In this document: positions 36,477 through 46,408 of the stretch, piece after piece
How positions within the stretch are numbered: the first letter of the stretch is position 1
How the letters are laid out: every line of letters starts with the position of its first letter
Program-made: the position numbers and the translations under genes
Notes under the pieces: generated by a model
Databases searched by the model: none
Told to the model about the DNA's origin: nothing
The model's input: the letters and a program-made list of their open reading frames with translations, nothing else
Assembly: GCF_041381155.1 (NCBI RefSeq)
Contig: NC_091142.1
Location: 34,955,604 to 35,019,603, forward strand
DNA from: Argopecten irradians
Lineage: Eukaryota > Mollusca > Bivalvia > Pectinida > Pectinidae
DNA: 64,000 bases
Reading direction: 5' to 3'

Positions 36477-37330
36477 ATACACTAAACATGCACCAAGCAT
36501 CGACACGAACTTTGAGAATGTGAACGTTTTGACGAACAAAATATGACTTCAGTGGAGCAACTATCCCGTGTTTTTATAATCCAGTTTATTGATAGGCCTA
36601 TCTGATATTGTAAACATACGTCTATGATAATCATTCCAATAATATGCAGGAAACTTTGTTATTTTCCGTAAATACATTTCAAGTTTGCTCACCATCTTGC
36701 TTATCAGCGATATTGTAAATTAGACCTTTGGATAATGACAATCACTACCCAGACATTGTTGTGGAATATGGAAGAATATTACACTCCTAAAGAGAATTAT
36801 AGTACAATTGTAATTAACAGTATCATATGTTAGATGTGCCAGTATTGGTTACCGACAACTGACTCAGTCTCCGTTTTCGTCGCCAGCGACTGACCGGAAG
36901 GGTATCAGAAAGAACGTAGAACTAGACTCATTTGATAAGACGTTTTCTGGACGATTTGAAATGTAAGCTTGTAATTTCATTAACAGAGAACTGATTGTGA
37001 ACAAGATTGTGAATCCATTGTGTTACGTGTAGTTTTCCTTTTTTCAAAGAGCTTTCTATAATTTGATAAAATCAATAATAGCTAAAAGATCCAACTCTAA
37101 AAGCGGGTATCATAGTTTCTGGTCTCAATTTACTGACATACTAGCTTTCATACATTTGTACGTGTATCCAGGTTTTCTTTGCTTTGTCGCATAGCCAGAC
37201 ACGGAACTGATCAGAAATAACTCCCCCAAAGCGAAATGGGGCCAGGAGACTTTACATCATGATAGAAGAGTTAGATACAAGAAATGTCTCAATTTATATA
37301 ATTTTTGCTTACATTCTGGGCACAAAATGC
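36477..37330. other. 3' flank of B-box gene copy 1
   Basis: Matches 43626-44470 nearly throughout. No separate gene recognised. Confidence 0.5.
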
Positions 37331-37333
37331 AAA

Positions 37334-37684
37334 GTCGTTCAGCGGAGTACTGTATCGGAAATACGTCTACCTCTGAATGTAGTCCGAATGGTTAGGTCAG
37401 CGGAGTAATGTATCGGAAATAGGTCTATTTCTGAATGTAGTCCGAATGGTTAGGTCAGCGGAGTAATGTATCGGAAATAGGTCTATTTCTGAATGTAGTC
37501 CGAATGGTTAGGTCAGCGGAGTAATGTATCGGAAATAGGTCTATTTCTGAATGTAGTCCGAATGGTTAGGTCAGCGGAGTAATGTATCGGAAATAGGTCT
37601 ATTTCTGAATGTAGTCCGAATGGTTAGGTCAGCGGAGTAATGTATCGGAAATAGGTCTACTTCTGAATGTAGTCCGAATGGTTA
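37334..37684. repeat. 58-bp VNTR, 6 copies (1 copy in the duplicate)
   Basis: Unit gtcagcggagtaatgtatcg, gaaataggtctatttctgaa, tgtagtccgaatggttag. The sister duplication has a single unit at about 44470-44532, so the array expanded after the duplication. The first unit differs most and resembles the sister unit. Confidence 0.9.
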
Positions 37685-37720
37685 GGGGACATTATCTACC
37701 TCCTTCACAGAGGTGAAACG

Positions 37721-37885
37721 ATGAATACTATGAGAAACGGGATTGGGAAATGGGATTCTTTGAAGATGCTTTTCTTGATAATAATTTTTGTTATGGTTTC
37801 ATGTTACTACATCAAGCATCCGGAGAGTAAAAAACGGAAAAGATCGCTTGGTGAAAGATCTAGTAGAAAGACATTCCGTCCGTAG
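37721..37885 (+). CDS. Small type-II-membrane-like ORF, copy 1
   Basis: 54 codons: MNTMRNGIGKWDSLKMLFLI followed by IIFVMVSCYYIKHPESKKRK and a basic tail. One hydrophobic span (about residues 15-31) after a short basic N-terminus gives a signal-anchor look. It is preceded by an acceptor-like tacctccttcacag, so it may be the first coding exon of a spliced gene; a donor-like GAGA/gtaaaa lies just after the membrane segment. The sister copy (44568) differs at three amino acids in the shared part. The downstream segment 38041-38157 (VKERA, SKTTERNVGISGEEPPTY, AIVCIWRAIYAG) is also kept in both copies and may be another exon. Function unknown. Confidence 0.35.
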   Translation: MNTMRNGIGKWDSLKMLFLIIIFVMVSCYYIKHPESKKRKRSLGERSSRKTFRP

Positions 37886-38040
37886 CAATGTCAGTAACAC
37901 CGAATGGAGAATATTAATGGACTTGCCGTAACAATATCGGATGAAGAAATCAAAACTATAAAGGGAGAATAATACAACATATATTCAAGATCCAACACGG
38001 TTAGATGTGTACTGCCTCCCCCTCTTGCGGATTTGATGAT

Positions 38041-38157
38041 GTGAAAGAGAGAGCACCAATATCAAAGACGACAGAGAGAAACGTCGGAATATCTGGAGAA
38101 GAACCACCGACCTATGTAGCTATCGTATGTATCTGGCGAGCCATATATGCAGGAGAC
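38041..38157 (+). other. Conserved ORF segment at the right edge of duplication copy 1
   Basis: Reads DVKERAPISKTTERNVGISG then EEPPTYVAIVCIWRAIYAG; the sister at 45348-45466 reads the same with a few substitutions. The frame is kept, but the flanks differ. Possible exon, not recognised. Confidence 0.3.
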
Positions 38158-38200
38158 TGTTCCGGTGAGAAGACACTCGGATCTCCTGTGAGAGGTAGTC

Positions 38201-38577
38201 TGATGAAGTACAAGCAGACGATGATTACAAGCAGACGATGATGTACAAACAGACGATGATGTACAAACAGATGATGATTACAAGCAGACGATGATGTACA
38301 AGCAGACGATGATGTACAAGCAGACGATGATGTACAAGCAGACGATGATTACAAGCAGACGATGACGTACAAGCAGACGATGATGTACAAGCAGACGATG
38401 ATGTACAAGCAGACGATGATGTACAAGCAGACGATAATTACAAGCAGACGATGATGTACAAGCAGACGATGATTACAAGCAGACGATGATTACAAGAAGA
38501 CGATGATGTACAAGCAGACGATGATTACAAGCAGACGATGATGTACAAGCAGACGATGATGTACAAGCAGACGATGA
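38201..38577. repeat. 17/18-bp minisatellite, about 21 copies
   Basis: Alternating units gatgatgtacaagcagac (18 bp) and gatgattacaagcagac (17 bp). Absent from the sister duplication; begins a few bases past its right edge and ends where the MITE at 38578 starts. Confidence 0.88.
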
Positions 38578-38862
38578 TCATCACCTTCTGAACAATTTAA
38601 TTAAAATAAATAAAATGTTAATTTTCATAACGCGGGTCGTCTTATGTTTCCCGCCGTCGTCCTAAATGCCGCGCGGTAGTTGACTATCACTGCCCCAGAA
38701 GGCAAAACAGTGAAATGAAACCCAACTGTTATCATATATTACGCAGGAAAACTTGCATAAGCTTCATGTTATAACCTCATCTTAGGCCATCGATATATAT
38801 TTTCTTATGTTATCTATGATTTTTAGAAACCTTTAAATTTTGCTCCGGAAAGGTAGTGGTTG
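38578..38862. mobile_element. TTAA MITE, AGGCCCACTACC type, 5' truncated
   Basis: Same sequence as the inner part and right end of the element at 56721-57120 (ttttcataacgcgggtcgt, then gccgcgcggtagttgactatcactg) and ends ccggaaaggtagtgg before a TTAA at 38863. Left end lost at the minisatellite. Confidence 0.7.
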
Positions 38863-39039
38863 TTTAACGTTGGCAAGTCAAATTGGAATTTTAAGCATAA
38901 GGTTTGGTAACATAATACACTATCAAAATGAAAAACAAAAATTCTAATACGAAGGTTCAACTTTAAAGTTTATTCTAATTCGTTAAAATTTTTTACAGAT
39001 TTGAACCAACTTTGCAATCCTCTTTCTGTATCAGCACTC

Positions 39040-39084
39040 AGGTGACCGTCAATGCCTCTTGGGCCTCTTGCTTTATCTTGCATT
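39040..39084 (-). mobile_element. 5' end fragment of a GGTCACCTGAG composite element
   Basis: The reverse complement reads AAGCAAGAGGCCCAAGAGGC then GACGGTCACCTGAG, the 5' end seen at 7935. It abuts the left breakpoint of duplication copy 2. Confidence 0.5.
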
Positions 39085-39626
39085 TCAGCAAGGATTTACA
39101 AGTATCATTTATAAATCCTTGCTGATATGTGATGGTTATAGTATCTGTCATGTTGTACTTTGAAAGTCACATGATATGTATTCTGAAAGTCACATGGAAC
39201 GTACTCAGACGTCAACACGAATAATAATAACGTCAGCCTCTAGGGTGCACGTCTCGGTAAGTGTTGTGTTAATCATAATGTTAGTGTTTCTATTTATATC
39301 AAATATCACCCAACCATGATTAAATAAGATGACGTTTTAAAGTAACAACAGTACATAAAAATATAACGAAATACCGATAAAAGTTTATAAAAGAAATGAA
39401 AGTTTGATATGTTTTCAATTATGACATACGTTGTTCAGAATATATTGCTCATTATAAGTACCGGAATTGTTTTGTAGTATATAAAGCCAAATGAGATTAT
39501 ATACAGTTGTATTTTTGAAGATTTTGAATCCTACTTAATTTCAGTTGTACAAGGTAATCCTTATTCTGTTGAAGTGTACTTTACTGTGTAACAAACAGAT
39601 GATAATACATATTTTACAAACGTTAA

Positions 39627-39931
39627 AGATGCTCCACCGCTGACAAATGGGTTTTTTTCCTCGATGAAAAACGAGCAGACGATTGTGTATTTTCCTTCAG
39701 TTACAAAAATTACTTACTTACTAAAAGTTTCAGCTTCTGATTTAACTTCAAGATAAAATTATTAAAAATGATTAATTGCATCCCGAAAAAAATCCGTGTC
39801 TTATATGGAATGAAGTACTGATTGCGAATGCACCAGAAGCAAAATAAATTATCTTATATTATTTTTGTCTTAATTAGTCATATATATACACTATAAAACA
39901 CCAATTATTGTTCGAATGGTGAGCAGCATCT
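39627..39931. mobile_element. TTAA MITE, AGATGCTCCACCGC type, with empty site in the sister copy
   Basis: Empty site in copy 1 near 32755: acaaacgTTAAcattacag. Here acaaacgTTAA/AGATGCTCCACCGCTGAC...GCAGCATCT/TTAAcattacag. So the target duplication is TTAA and the termini are AGATGCTCC/...GCATCT. The right inverted repeat is degraded. Same family as 56481-57234 and 63318-64000. Confidence 0.85.
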
Positions 39932-41047
39932 TTAACATTACAGTGTAGCCAACAATCTTTTCATGATACAAGGGCTTTCCGGTGGTTGGTTTTGATTCTA
40001 TTGCATTCATTACATTATACGGATATTTATTCTATGCCTGTAGTAACTGAAGGGGGGATACTGTTACCATTATCACAGTCACATGATTATGTAATTATAT
40101 TCATTTAGTACATTATATGACAGAATACAGGATTCTGATTGGCTACAACAATGGGTACCATTTGCAATAGTGCCCACTAAATTGAAGGGGCGCGAAATTG
40201 ATCGTAAATATATTGTGATGTCATCATTGCATGATCTATTTGTAATCTTCATGAAACTGAATATTGTTTTCAATAAACACAGATTTCCGCGACAATTCAC
40301 ACTTTGCTCTTTTAATATAACAACATTGCGTGGAAATGAAGATAGTGTTGTGATGTGTACCTCGACCTGATATGTTATGATGTCATAAAACGGGTCTCAT
40401 GTGAAGGTGATGTACTAAACCCATTATGGCCTTGTTGAGAAGGCACTATTGCTTCATAGTATTGTCTCGTGATTCGGCTTCGACTCGGTTCGGGCACTAT
40501 TCCATCCCTGACCATAATAGGTGAATATTATACACTGTAAATATGTTATATGTTTTACCCGTGAAATTTGATCTACGCTGTAAAGATATTGAATGTTTTA
40601 CAATATCTGTTATAATCATTATAGTATGATGAAAATATGACATTTCTAAGACTACCAGAAAAATACAGTGCTGTTTAATATGCTTGATGTTTCTGTTGTC
40701 GCCTTTCGCTCTGCCTTGATCTGCGTGTGACCTAGATTTGTATGACTCTTACAACGCTCACTCTTCCTGAGCGCTTGGTTCTATTTCACCTTTTGGTTTT
40801 AAAGCGTATGCCGCATACATTTCATTATAATGCTAATTGTCTATCATTAAATTGACTTCAAATTCAATATTATGTCGGTAGATTTCATATTGATATATAT
40901 ATATAGTCCGCATTTATATTTTTCAAAGACCTACTCTAACAACAAAATTTGAAACGCAATTCACACAATATTTAATTGATTGTGATTATTACATTGAAAT
41001 TGATAGCAAAAAATAAGACCATCCTCAATTGCGATTTTTTTCCTAAG

Positions 41048-41120
41048 GTTCGAGGACAATATCTACGTAAACAAGATAATGTTATCGCCAGTGGTATTCG
41101 TAGCAATGTTGATAATGAAG
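41048..41120 (+). other. Possible 5' untranslated exon, copy 2
   Basis: Identical to 33913-33985, with acceptor-like tttttttcctaag and donor AAG/gtaatatg. See that entry. Confidence 0.35.
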
Positions 41121-41888
41121 GTAATATGTCGGGTTATTATACGCTGTTCGCTATATCAAAACAGCATCAAAAAGTAATCTATGAAAGTTAGATAAACGGA
41201 CATTGTTCAAAGCCCTTGATAATACATAAGTATATATAAAAATAGTGTTATTCACCAGGCAAATATGTTGATATTGTGACCAGTTTATTACTAACTGTTC
41301 ACGTTTTGCTACCTATTTGAATAAATTATTCATATGATCAAAAATTCAAATGTCTTGCAAATATCAACGAAAATTCCCAAAACCGTGTTAACGATAGTAT
41401 ACATACATATACAGTTGTCCCAATCTATGTTTTGAACAAGCCAAATAACTCATTCTGATAAATGGACACCTGAAAATGGGAGGATCCCATTTAAATATTA
41501 ATTTAAATGGGGGGATCCCATTTAAATATTAATTTAAATGGGAAAAATTGTATTTTGTACATATTTAGTTGTGCTTAATTATTTGCCACGACAAAACAGT
41601 TTTAGAAAATACGATTTGTACTTAAATATCAATGAATAGTTAAATACAAAACACATTTGAGTTGTGATTTGCCGACCGCACTGTTCCACACGAAACTCAA
41701 TATAATTAAACCAACCCTTAACTGTTGAATGAGACATCAGGGAATGGAAAATTAAAATCACCATACATATTGCTCCCGTTGGGTAAATGGTAAATTAAAA
41801 TCAAAGTATGTACCTGAAACACTTTCAATGACAAAACAAAAGTTCTGATATTTTTTCTCTTTTGTTGTTGTCAGAGAGGTCGTCCAAC

Positions 41889-43625
41889 ATGGCAGAAAGT
41901 CGGACACCCATTAAATCACCGACTGACAGGAGACAGCAGGAAGACAAGTTCGTTTTGACTGAGACGAGTAATACGCCCTTGCATCCTAAGACTATTGTAT
42001 GTAAACCTTGTGAACGTAAAGGCAAAAAGAACGTTCCTGCACAATTCTGGTGTAAGACGATCGATAACTTTTTCTGTTCAGAATGTAAAGTCGACATACA
42101 TGATATGTTACATCCTGAGTGTGAACCAGAGTGCATCGAGAAATATTCAAGCAAACCGGATACATCGTTAAGTAAATGTCGAACGCACCGCCACAAAACG
42201 ATGGAATTTTTCTGTGAAGATCACATGGAACCAATATGTGACAAGTGTAGCGTCACCAAACACAAAAGTTGCAAGGTCGTTACATCATCAGAGGAGTTCG
42301 TTAGCGAATTCAAGAACAGTCCTGACGGGAAAGAATTTCATTTGGAACTCCAGAATTGTATGGACACATTGGAAGCACTAAGCAAAGATACTGACTCCCA
42401 AATTCAGACTATGTCTTGTGATAAAGAGACAGCACTCCAGAATTTAATGAAATTGCAAACAGAGATCGAAGAATGTGTTTATGCTCTACAAGAAGAACTG
42501 AAAGACAAACTGGAAACTTCGTACAGTGACGAGAGAGAAAAGCGTCAGGCATCCAGACAGAAATGTGAACAGATGAAGCTCGACATAAAGTACACTCTGA
42601 AGACTTCGGAGGAATTGAAGGATGACAACGCGACTATGATGTGTCTGATTTATAAGGGCCAGAATGAGGTAAAAGCCTGCAAGGACCTTGTACAGGAGAT
42701 GGAAAAGACCTGTCTAACGACCAGACTGTCACATGAGTTCGACGCCTTTAGTTGCTTGAACAGCATCACTATGGGAAAGATTGTTATCCGCCAACATCAG
42801 CGGCAGCTACCATCAACGATGTATAGCGTTGTATTGTCGAAACGACGCTTGGAGGATCTAAGGAAATTCAATATAAAACATCCCTCAGACAACAACCAAT
42901 GCTGCGCGTTTGGAATAGTTTTCCTGTCTGATGGCCGAATAGTTGTAGGAGATAATGCCAATAAAAATGTTAAACTTTATACAAAAGATGGTGACTACCT
43001 GAGTCGCATGACGCTTACAGACGAATCCAGTGATATCTGCCTTATCGACGATTGCTCCGTCGCAGTGATGCTAGTGACCACTCGAACCATCTGCGTGATC
43101 AATTTCGAAAGCCATTCAAAGCCAGTTTCGACAAATATCGAGATATCAAACATAACAGAAAACTGTTTTGGATTAACATTCAACAACACGTTCTTTGTGG
43201 TGGGCACAGATAAGTCTATATACATTGTACCGTCAATGGGAGGCGAAGCGAAAAGGCTGCGTCACAACGAATCTAAATGCTTGCATCTCTGCAGCGATCG
43301 ACAGAATGGTATGGTGTTCGCCGGTATTGACAACAAAGTAGCTATGATCCCATCAGAGGATAAGACGAGCATAAAAGCAGTGGATATTAGTGAGGTGGAG
43401 GGTGCAGCAGGGATAGACGTGGACAGGGCAGGTAATGTGTATGTGTGTGGAGGAAGGTCACAGAACGTCGTACAGATGTCTAAGGACGGAACCAACATCA
43501 GGACACTTTTGACCTCAGACGCCATCAAACGGCCGCGGGCGATTGCTGTGTGGAGAAACATAGTAGCAATCACATCAGAATCATTGGGCCAAAGGAACTT
43601 TGTTCATATGTTCCAGCTCGTTTGA
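41889..43625 (+). CDS. TRIM-like B-box protein (RING-less), intact copy
   Basis: 578 residues. ATG at 41889 chosen because it follows an acceptor-like ctcttttgttgttgtcag at 41872 and begins a clean N-terminus MAESRTPIKSPTDRR. B-box 1: C38-x2-C41, W54-C55, C63-x2-C66, H71, H75. B-box 2: C97-x2-H100, C109, D111/H112, C117-x2-C120, H125, C128. A coiled coil rich in E, K, Q and L covers about residues 145-280. The C-terminal region from about 340 has repeating blade-like motifs (GIVFLSDGRIVVGDNANKNV, GIDVDRAGNVYVCGG), typical of an NHL/YWTD-type propeller. There is no RING, so ubiquitin-ligase activity is not implied by sequence. Bivalves carry many such TRIM-related genes, often discussed as immune receptors or regulators; the role here is unknown. 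Single coding exon. Confidence 0.88.
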   Translation: MAESRTPIKSPTDRRQQEDKFVLTETSNTPLHPKTIVCKPCERKGKKNVPAQFWCKTIDNFFCSECKVDIHDMLHPECEPECIEKYSSKPDTSLSKCRTHRHKTMEFFCEDHMEPICDKCSVTKHKSCKVVTSSEEFVSEFKNSPDGKEFHLELQNCMDTLEALSKDTDSQIQTMSCDKETALQNLMKLQTEIEECVYALQEELKDKLETSYSDEREKRQASRQKCEQMKLDIKYTLKTSEELKDDNATMMCLIYKGQNEVKACKDLVQEMEKTCLTTRLSHEFDAFSCLNSITMGKIVIRQHQRQLPSTMYSVVLSKRRLEDLRKFNIKHPSDNNQCCAFGIVFLSDGRIVVGDNANKNVKLYTKDGDYLSRMTLTDESSDICLIDDCSVAVMLVTTRTICVINFESHSKPVSTNIEISNITENCFGLTFNNTFFVVGTDKSIYIVPSMGGEAKRLRHNESKCLHLCSDRQNGMVFAGIDNKVAMIPSEDKTSIKAVDISEVEGAAGIDVDRAGNVYVCGGRSQNVVQMSKDGTNIRTLLTSDAIKRPRAIAVWRNIVAITSESLGQRNFVHMFQLV

Positions 43626-44467
43626 ATGCACTAAACATGCACTAAGCATCGACACGAACTTCGAGAATGTGAACGTTTTGACGAAAAAATATTACTTCAG
43701 TGGAGCAACTATCCCGTGTTTTTATAATCCAGTTTATTGATAGGCCTATCTGATATTGTAAACATACGTCTATGATAATCATTCCAATAATATGCAGGAA
43801 ACTTTGTTATTTTCCGTATATACATTTCAAGTTTGCTCACCATCAGCGATATTGTAAATTAGACCTTTGGATAATGACAATCACTACCCAGACATTGTTG
43901 TGGAATATGGAAGAATATTACACTCCTAAAGAGAATTATAGTACAATTGTAATTAACAGTATCATATGTTAGATGTGCCAGTATTGGTTACCGACAACTG
44001 ACTCAGTCTCCGTTTTCGTCGCCAGCGACTGACCGGAAGGGTATCAGAAAGAACGTAGAACTAGACTCATTTGATAAGACGTTTTCTGGACGATTTGAAA
44101 TGTAAGCTTGTAATTTCATTAACAGAGAACTGATTGTGAACAAGATTGTGAATCCATTGTGTTACTTGTAGTTTTCCTTTTTTCAAAGAGCTTTCTATAA
44201 ATTGATAAAATCAATAATAGCTAAAAGATCCAACTGTAAAAACGGGTATCATAGTTTCAGGTCTCCATTTACTGACATACATGTACTAGCTTTCATACAT
44301 TTGTACGTGTATCCAGGTTTTCTTTGCTTTGTCGCATAGCCAGACACGGAACTGATCAGAAATAATTCCCCTAAAGCGGAATGGGACCCGTAGACTTTAC
44401 ATCATGATAGAAGAGTTAGATACAAGAAATGTATATTTATATAATTTTTGCTTACACTCTGTGCACA
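43626..44467. other. 3' flank of B-box gene copy 2
   Basis: Collinear with 36477-37330; no further gene recognised. Confidence 0.5.
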
Positions 44468-44567
44468 AAAGTCGTCCAGCGGAGTGCTGTATCGGAAATA
44501 CGTCTATCTCTTAATGTAGTCCGAATGGTTAGGGGACATTACCTACCTCCTTCACAGAGGTGAAACG

Positions 44568-44726
44568 ATGAATACTATGAGAAAGGGGATTGGGAAATGG
44601 GATTCTTTGAAGATGCTTTTCTTGATGATAATTTTTGTTATGGTGTCATGTTACTACATCATGCATCCGGAGAGTAAACAAGAGCTGTTGGAGAACAGCA
44701 AAGCTCGCCTATTCAGAAGAAGTTGA
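44568..44726 (+). CDS. Small type-II-membrane-like ORF, copy 2, tail replaced by a mobile element
   Basis: 52 codons: MNTMRKGIGKWDSLKMLFLM, IIFVMVSCYYIMHPESK, then 16 residues (QELLENSKARLFRRS) supplied by the element inserted at 44679. Same hydrophobic span as 37721-37885. Three amino-acid changes in 36 shared codons do not suggest strong constraint. Function unknown; could be a signal-anchor exon of a spliced gene. Confidence 0.3.
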   Translation: MNTMRKGIGKWDSLKMLFLMIIFVMVSCYYIMHPESKQELLENSKARLFRRS

Positions 44727-45168
44727 TGTTCAAGTATTTACTATTTAAACATGGAAATATGACAAATTAACAGACTCAAAAAAACCTAAAGGGCCCCAAA
44801 TTGGTTGTATTATCACGTTCAGCATCCATACACATTAGGAAAATAAAATCATAAACATTTATGATAACTTAAGCTTAAACAATAGACAAAATAGAAACTT
44901 GCTCAAAAACTTAAACATGGAAATATGACAAATTAACAGACTCAAAAAACCCCTAAAGGGCCCCAAATTGGTTGTATTATCACGTTCAGCATCATACATA
45001 TTATGAAAATAAAATCATAAACATTTATGATGACTTAAGCTTAAACAATTGACGAAACAGAAACTTGCTCAAAAACTTTAACGTGAAATGGGACGCCAAC
45101 GCTGACGCCGACGCCGACGCCGGGGTGACAACATTAGCTCCCCCTATTCTTCGAATAGGCGAGCTAAA
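44679..45168 (+). mobile_element. CAAGAGCTG...GGCGAGCTAAAA element inserted in an A-tract
   Basis: About 490 bp, beginning CAAGAGCTGTTGGAGAACAG with GCTCGCCTATTC inside, and ending GAATAGGCGAGCTAAAA; these form asymmetric subterminal inverted repeats. An internal unit of about 185 bp (aaacatggaaatatgacaaat, then gggccccaaattggttgtat) is present twice. The empty site in copy 1 (agagtAAAAAAcggaaaag, near 37828) has six A; the filled site has three A on the left and five on the right. Same architecture as 46409-47086. Confidence 0.8.
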
Positions 45169-45347
45169 AACGGAAAAGATCGTTGGGTGAAAGATCCAGT
45201 AGAAAGACATTTCGTCCGTAGCAATGTCAGTAACACCGAATGGAGAAATTTAATGGACTTGCCGTAAAATTGATGAAAATAGTAGAGAGAACAATATCGG
45301 ATGAAGAAATCAAAACTACAAAGGGAGAATAATACAACATATATTAA

Positions 45348-45466
45348 TGATGTGAAAGAGAGAGCATCACTATCAAAGACGACAGAAAGAAACGTCGGAA
45401 TATCTGGAGAAGAACCACCGACCTACGCAGCTATCGTCTGTATCTGGCGAGCCATATATGCAGGAA
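45348..45466 (+). other. Conserved ORF segment, copy 2
   Basis: DVKERASLSKTTERNVGISG then EEPPTYAAIVCIWRAIYAG; sister of 38041-38157. Ends at the duplication breakpoint. Confidence 0.3.
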
Positions 45467-45711
45467 AAGAAAGAAAAAGGCGTATTGGTAAATATAATGA
45501 CTTTATTTAAAAAGTACTTCAAATTGTACTAAAAGATTGAAATTATATACATTGCGGGATCATTGAATTTAACATTAACAAATCTGTTTATAATAAGTGA
45601 CATTGCTATTTAAGGGCACATTTGTAAATAAGCTATCACAGAGCAAGGAGAGGGATATACATACGTAAACAACAGTAGAAAGGTGTGAATTTAAGTTACC
45701 TGCATCTGATA

Positions 45712-46276
45712 TTGGTGGGTGGGGTTATATCCTAGATCATCTAAAATTGGTGGGTGGGGCTATCCTAGATCATCTGGTAATGGTGGGTGGGGTTATCCTA
45801 GATCATCTGGTATTGGTGGGTGGGGTTATCCTAGATCATCTGATATTGGTGGGTGGGGTTATCCTAGATCATCTGATATTGGTGGGTGGGGTTATCCAAG
45901 ATCATCTGGTATTGGTGGGTGGGGTTATCCTAGATCATCTGGTATTGGTGGGTGGGGTTATCCTAGATCATCTGGTATTGGTGGGTGGGGTTATCCTAGA
46001 TCATCTGGTATTGGTGGGTGGGGTTATCCTAGATCATCTGGTATTGGTGGGTGGGGTTATCCTAGATCATCTGGTATTGGTGGGTGGGGTTATCCTAGAT
46101 CATCTGGTATTGGTGTGTGGGGTTATCCTAGATCATCTGATATTGGTGGGTGGGGTTATCCTAGATCATCTGGTATTGGTGGGTGGGGTTATCCTAGATC
46201 ATCTGGTATTGGTGGGTGGGGTTATCCTAGATCATCTGATATTGGTGGGTGGGATTATCCTAGATCATCTGATCCA
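45712..46276. repeat. 33-bp minisatellite, about 17 copies
   Basis: Unit ggtattggtgggtggggtta tcctagatcatct. Because 33 is divisible by three, two frames stay open and give GGWGYPRSSGI and VGGVILDHLVL repeats. Neither has a plausible gene context, so I treat it as a minisatellite. Confidence 0.88.
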
Positions 46277-46408
46277 CTCACTGTACCCAACCGCTAGTAG
46301 AGGTACATTTGTGAACATCTGGTCTACATGTGAATGTAAATCGACGTCAGCCATGGTGGTGAAGCATAACTACAGCTTCGATACAGTGTTTACTGGAGCA
46401 GTAATGAA

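Larger units (their letters stand above)
32203..38157 (+). repeat. Segmental duplication, copy 1 (about 6 kb)
   Basis: Collinear and nearly identical with 39085-45466. The left edge in both copies is the inverted repeat CAGCAAGGATTTA...TAAATCCTTGC(C/T)G. The right edge in both is gccatatatgcagga. The unit holds a B-box gene, its upstream region and a downstream small membrane ORF. Differences are base changes, a 104-bp insertion here, a VNTR expansion here, and two mobile elements present only in copy 2. Confidence 0.9.
39085..45466 (+). repeat. Segmental duplication, copy 2 (about 6.4 kb)
   Basis: Sister of 32203-38157, same orientation. Contains the intact B-box gene. Longer than copy 1 because it carries a TTAA MITE (39627-39931) and a CAAGAG element (44679-45168). 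Confidence 0.9.
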
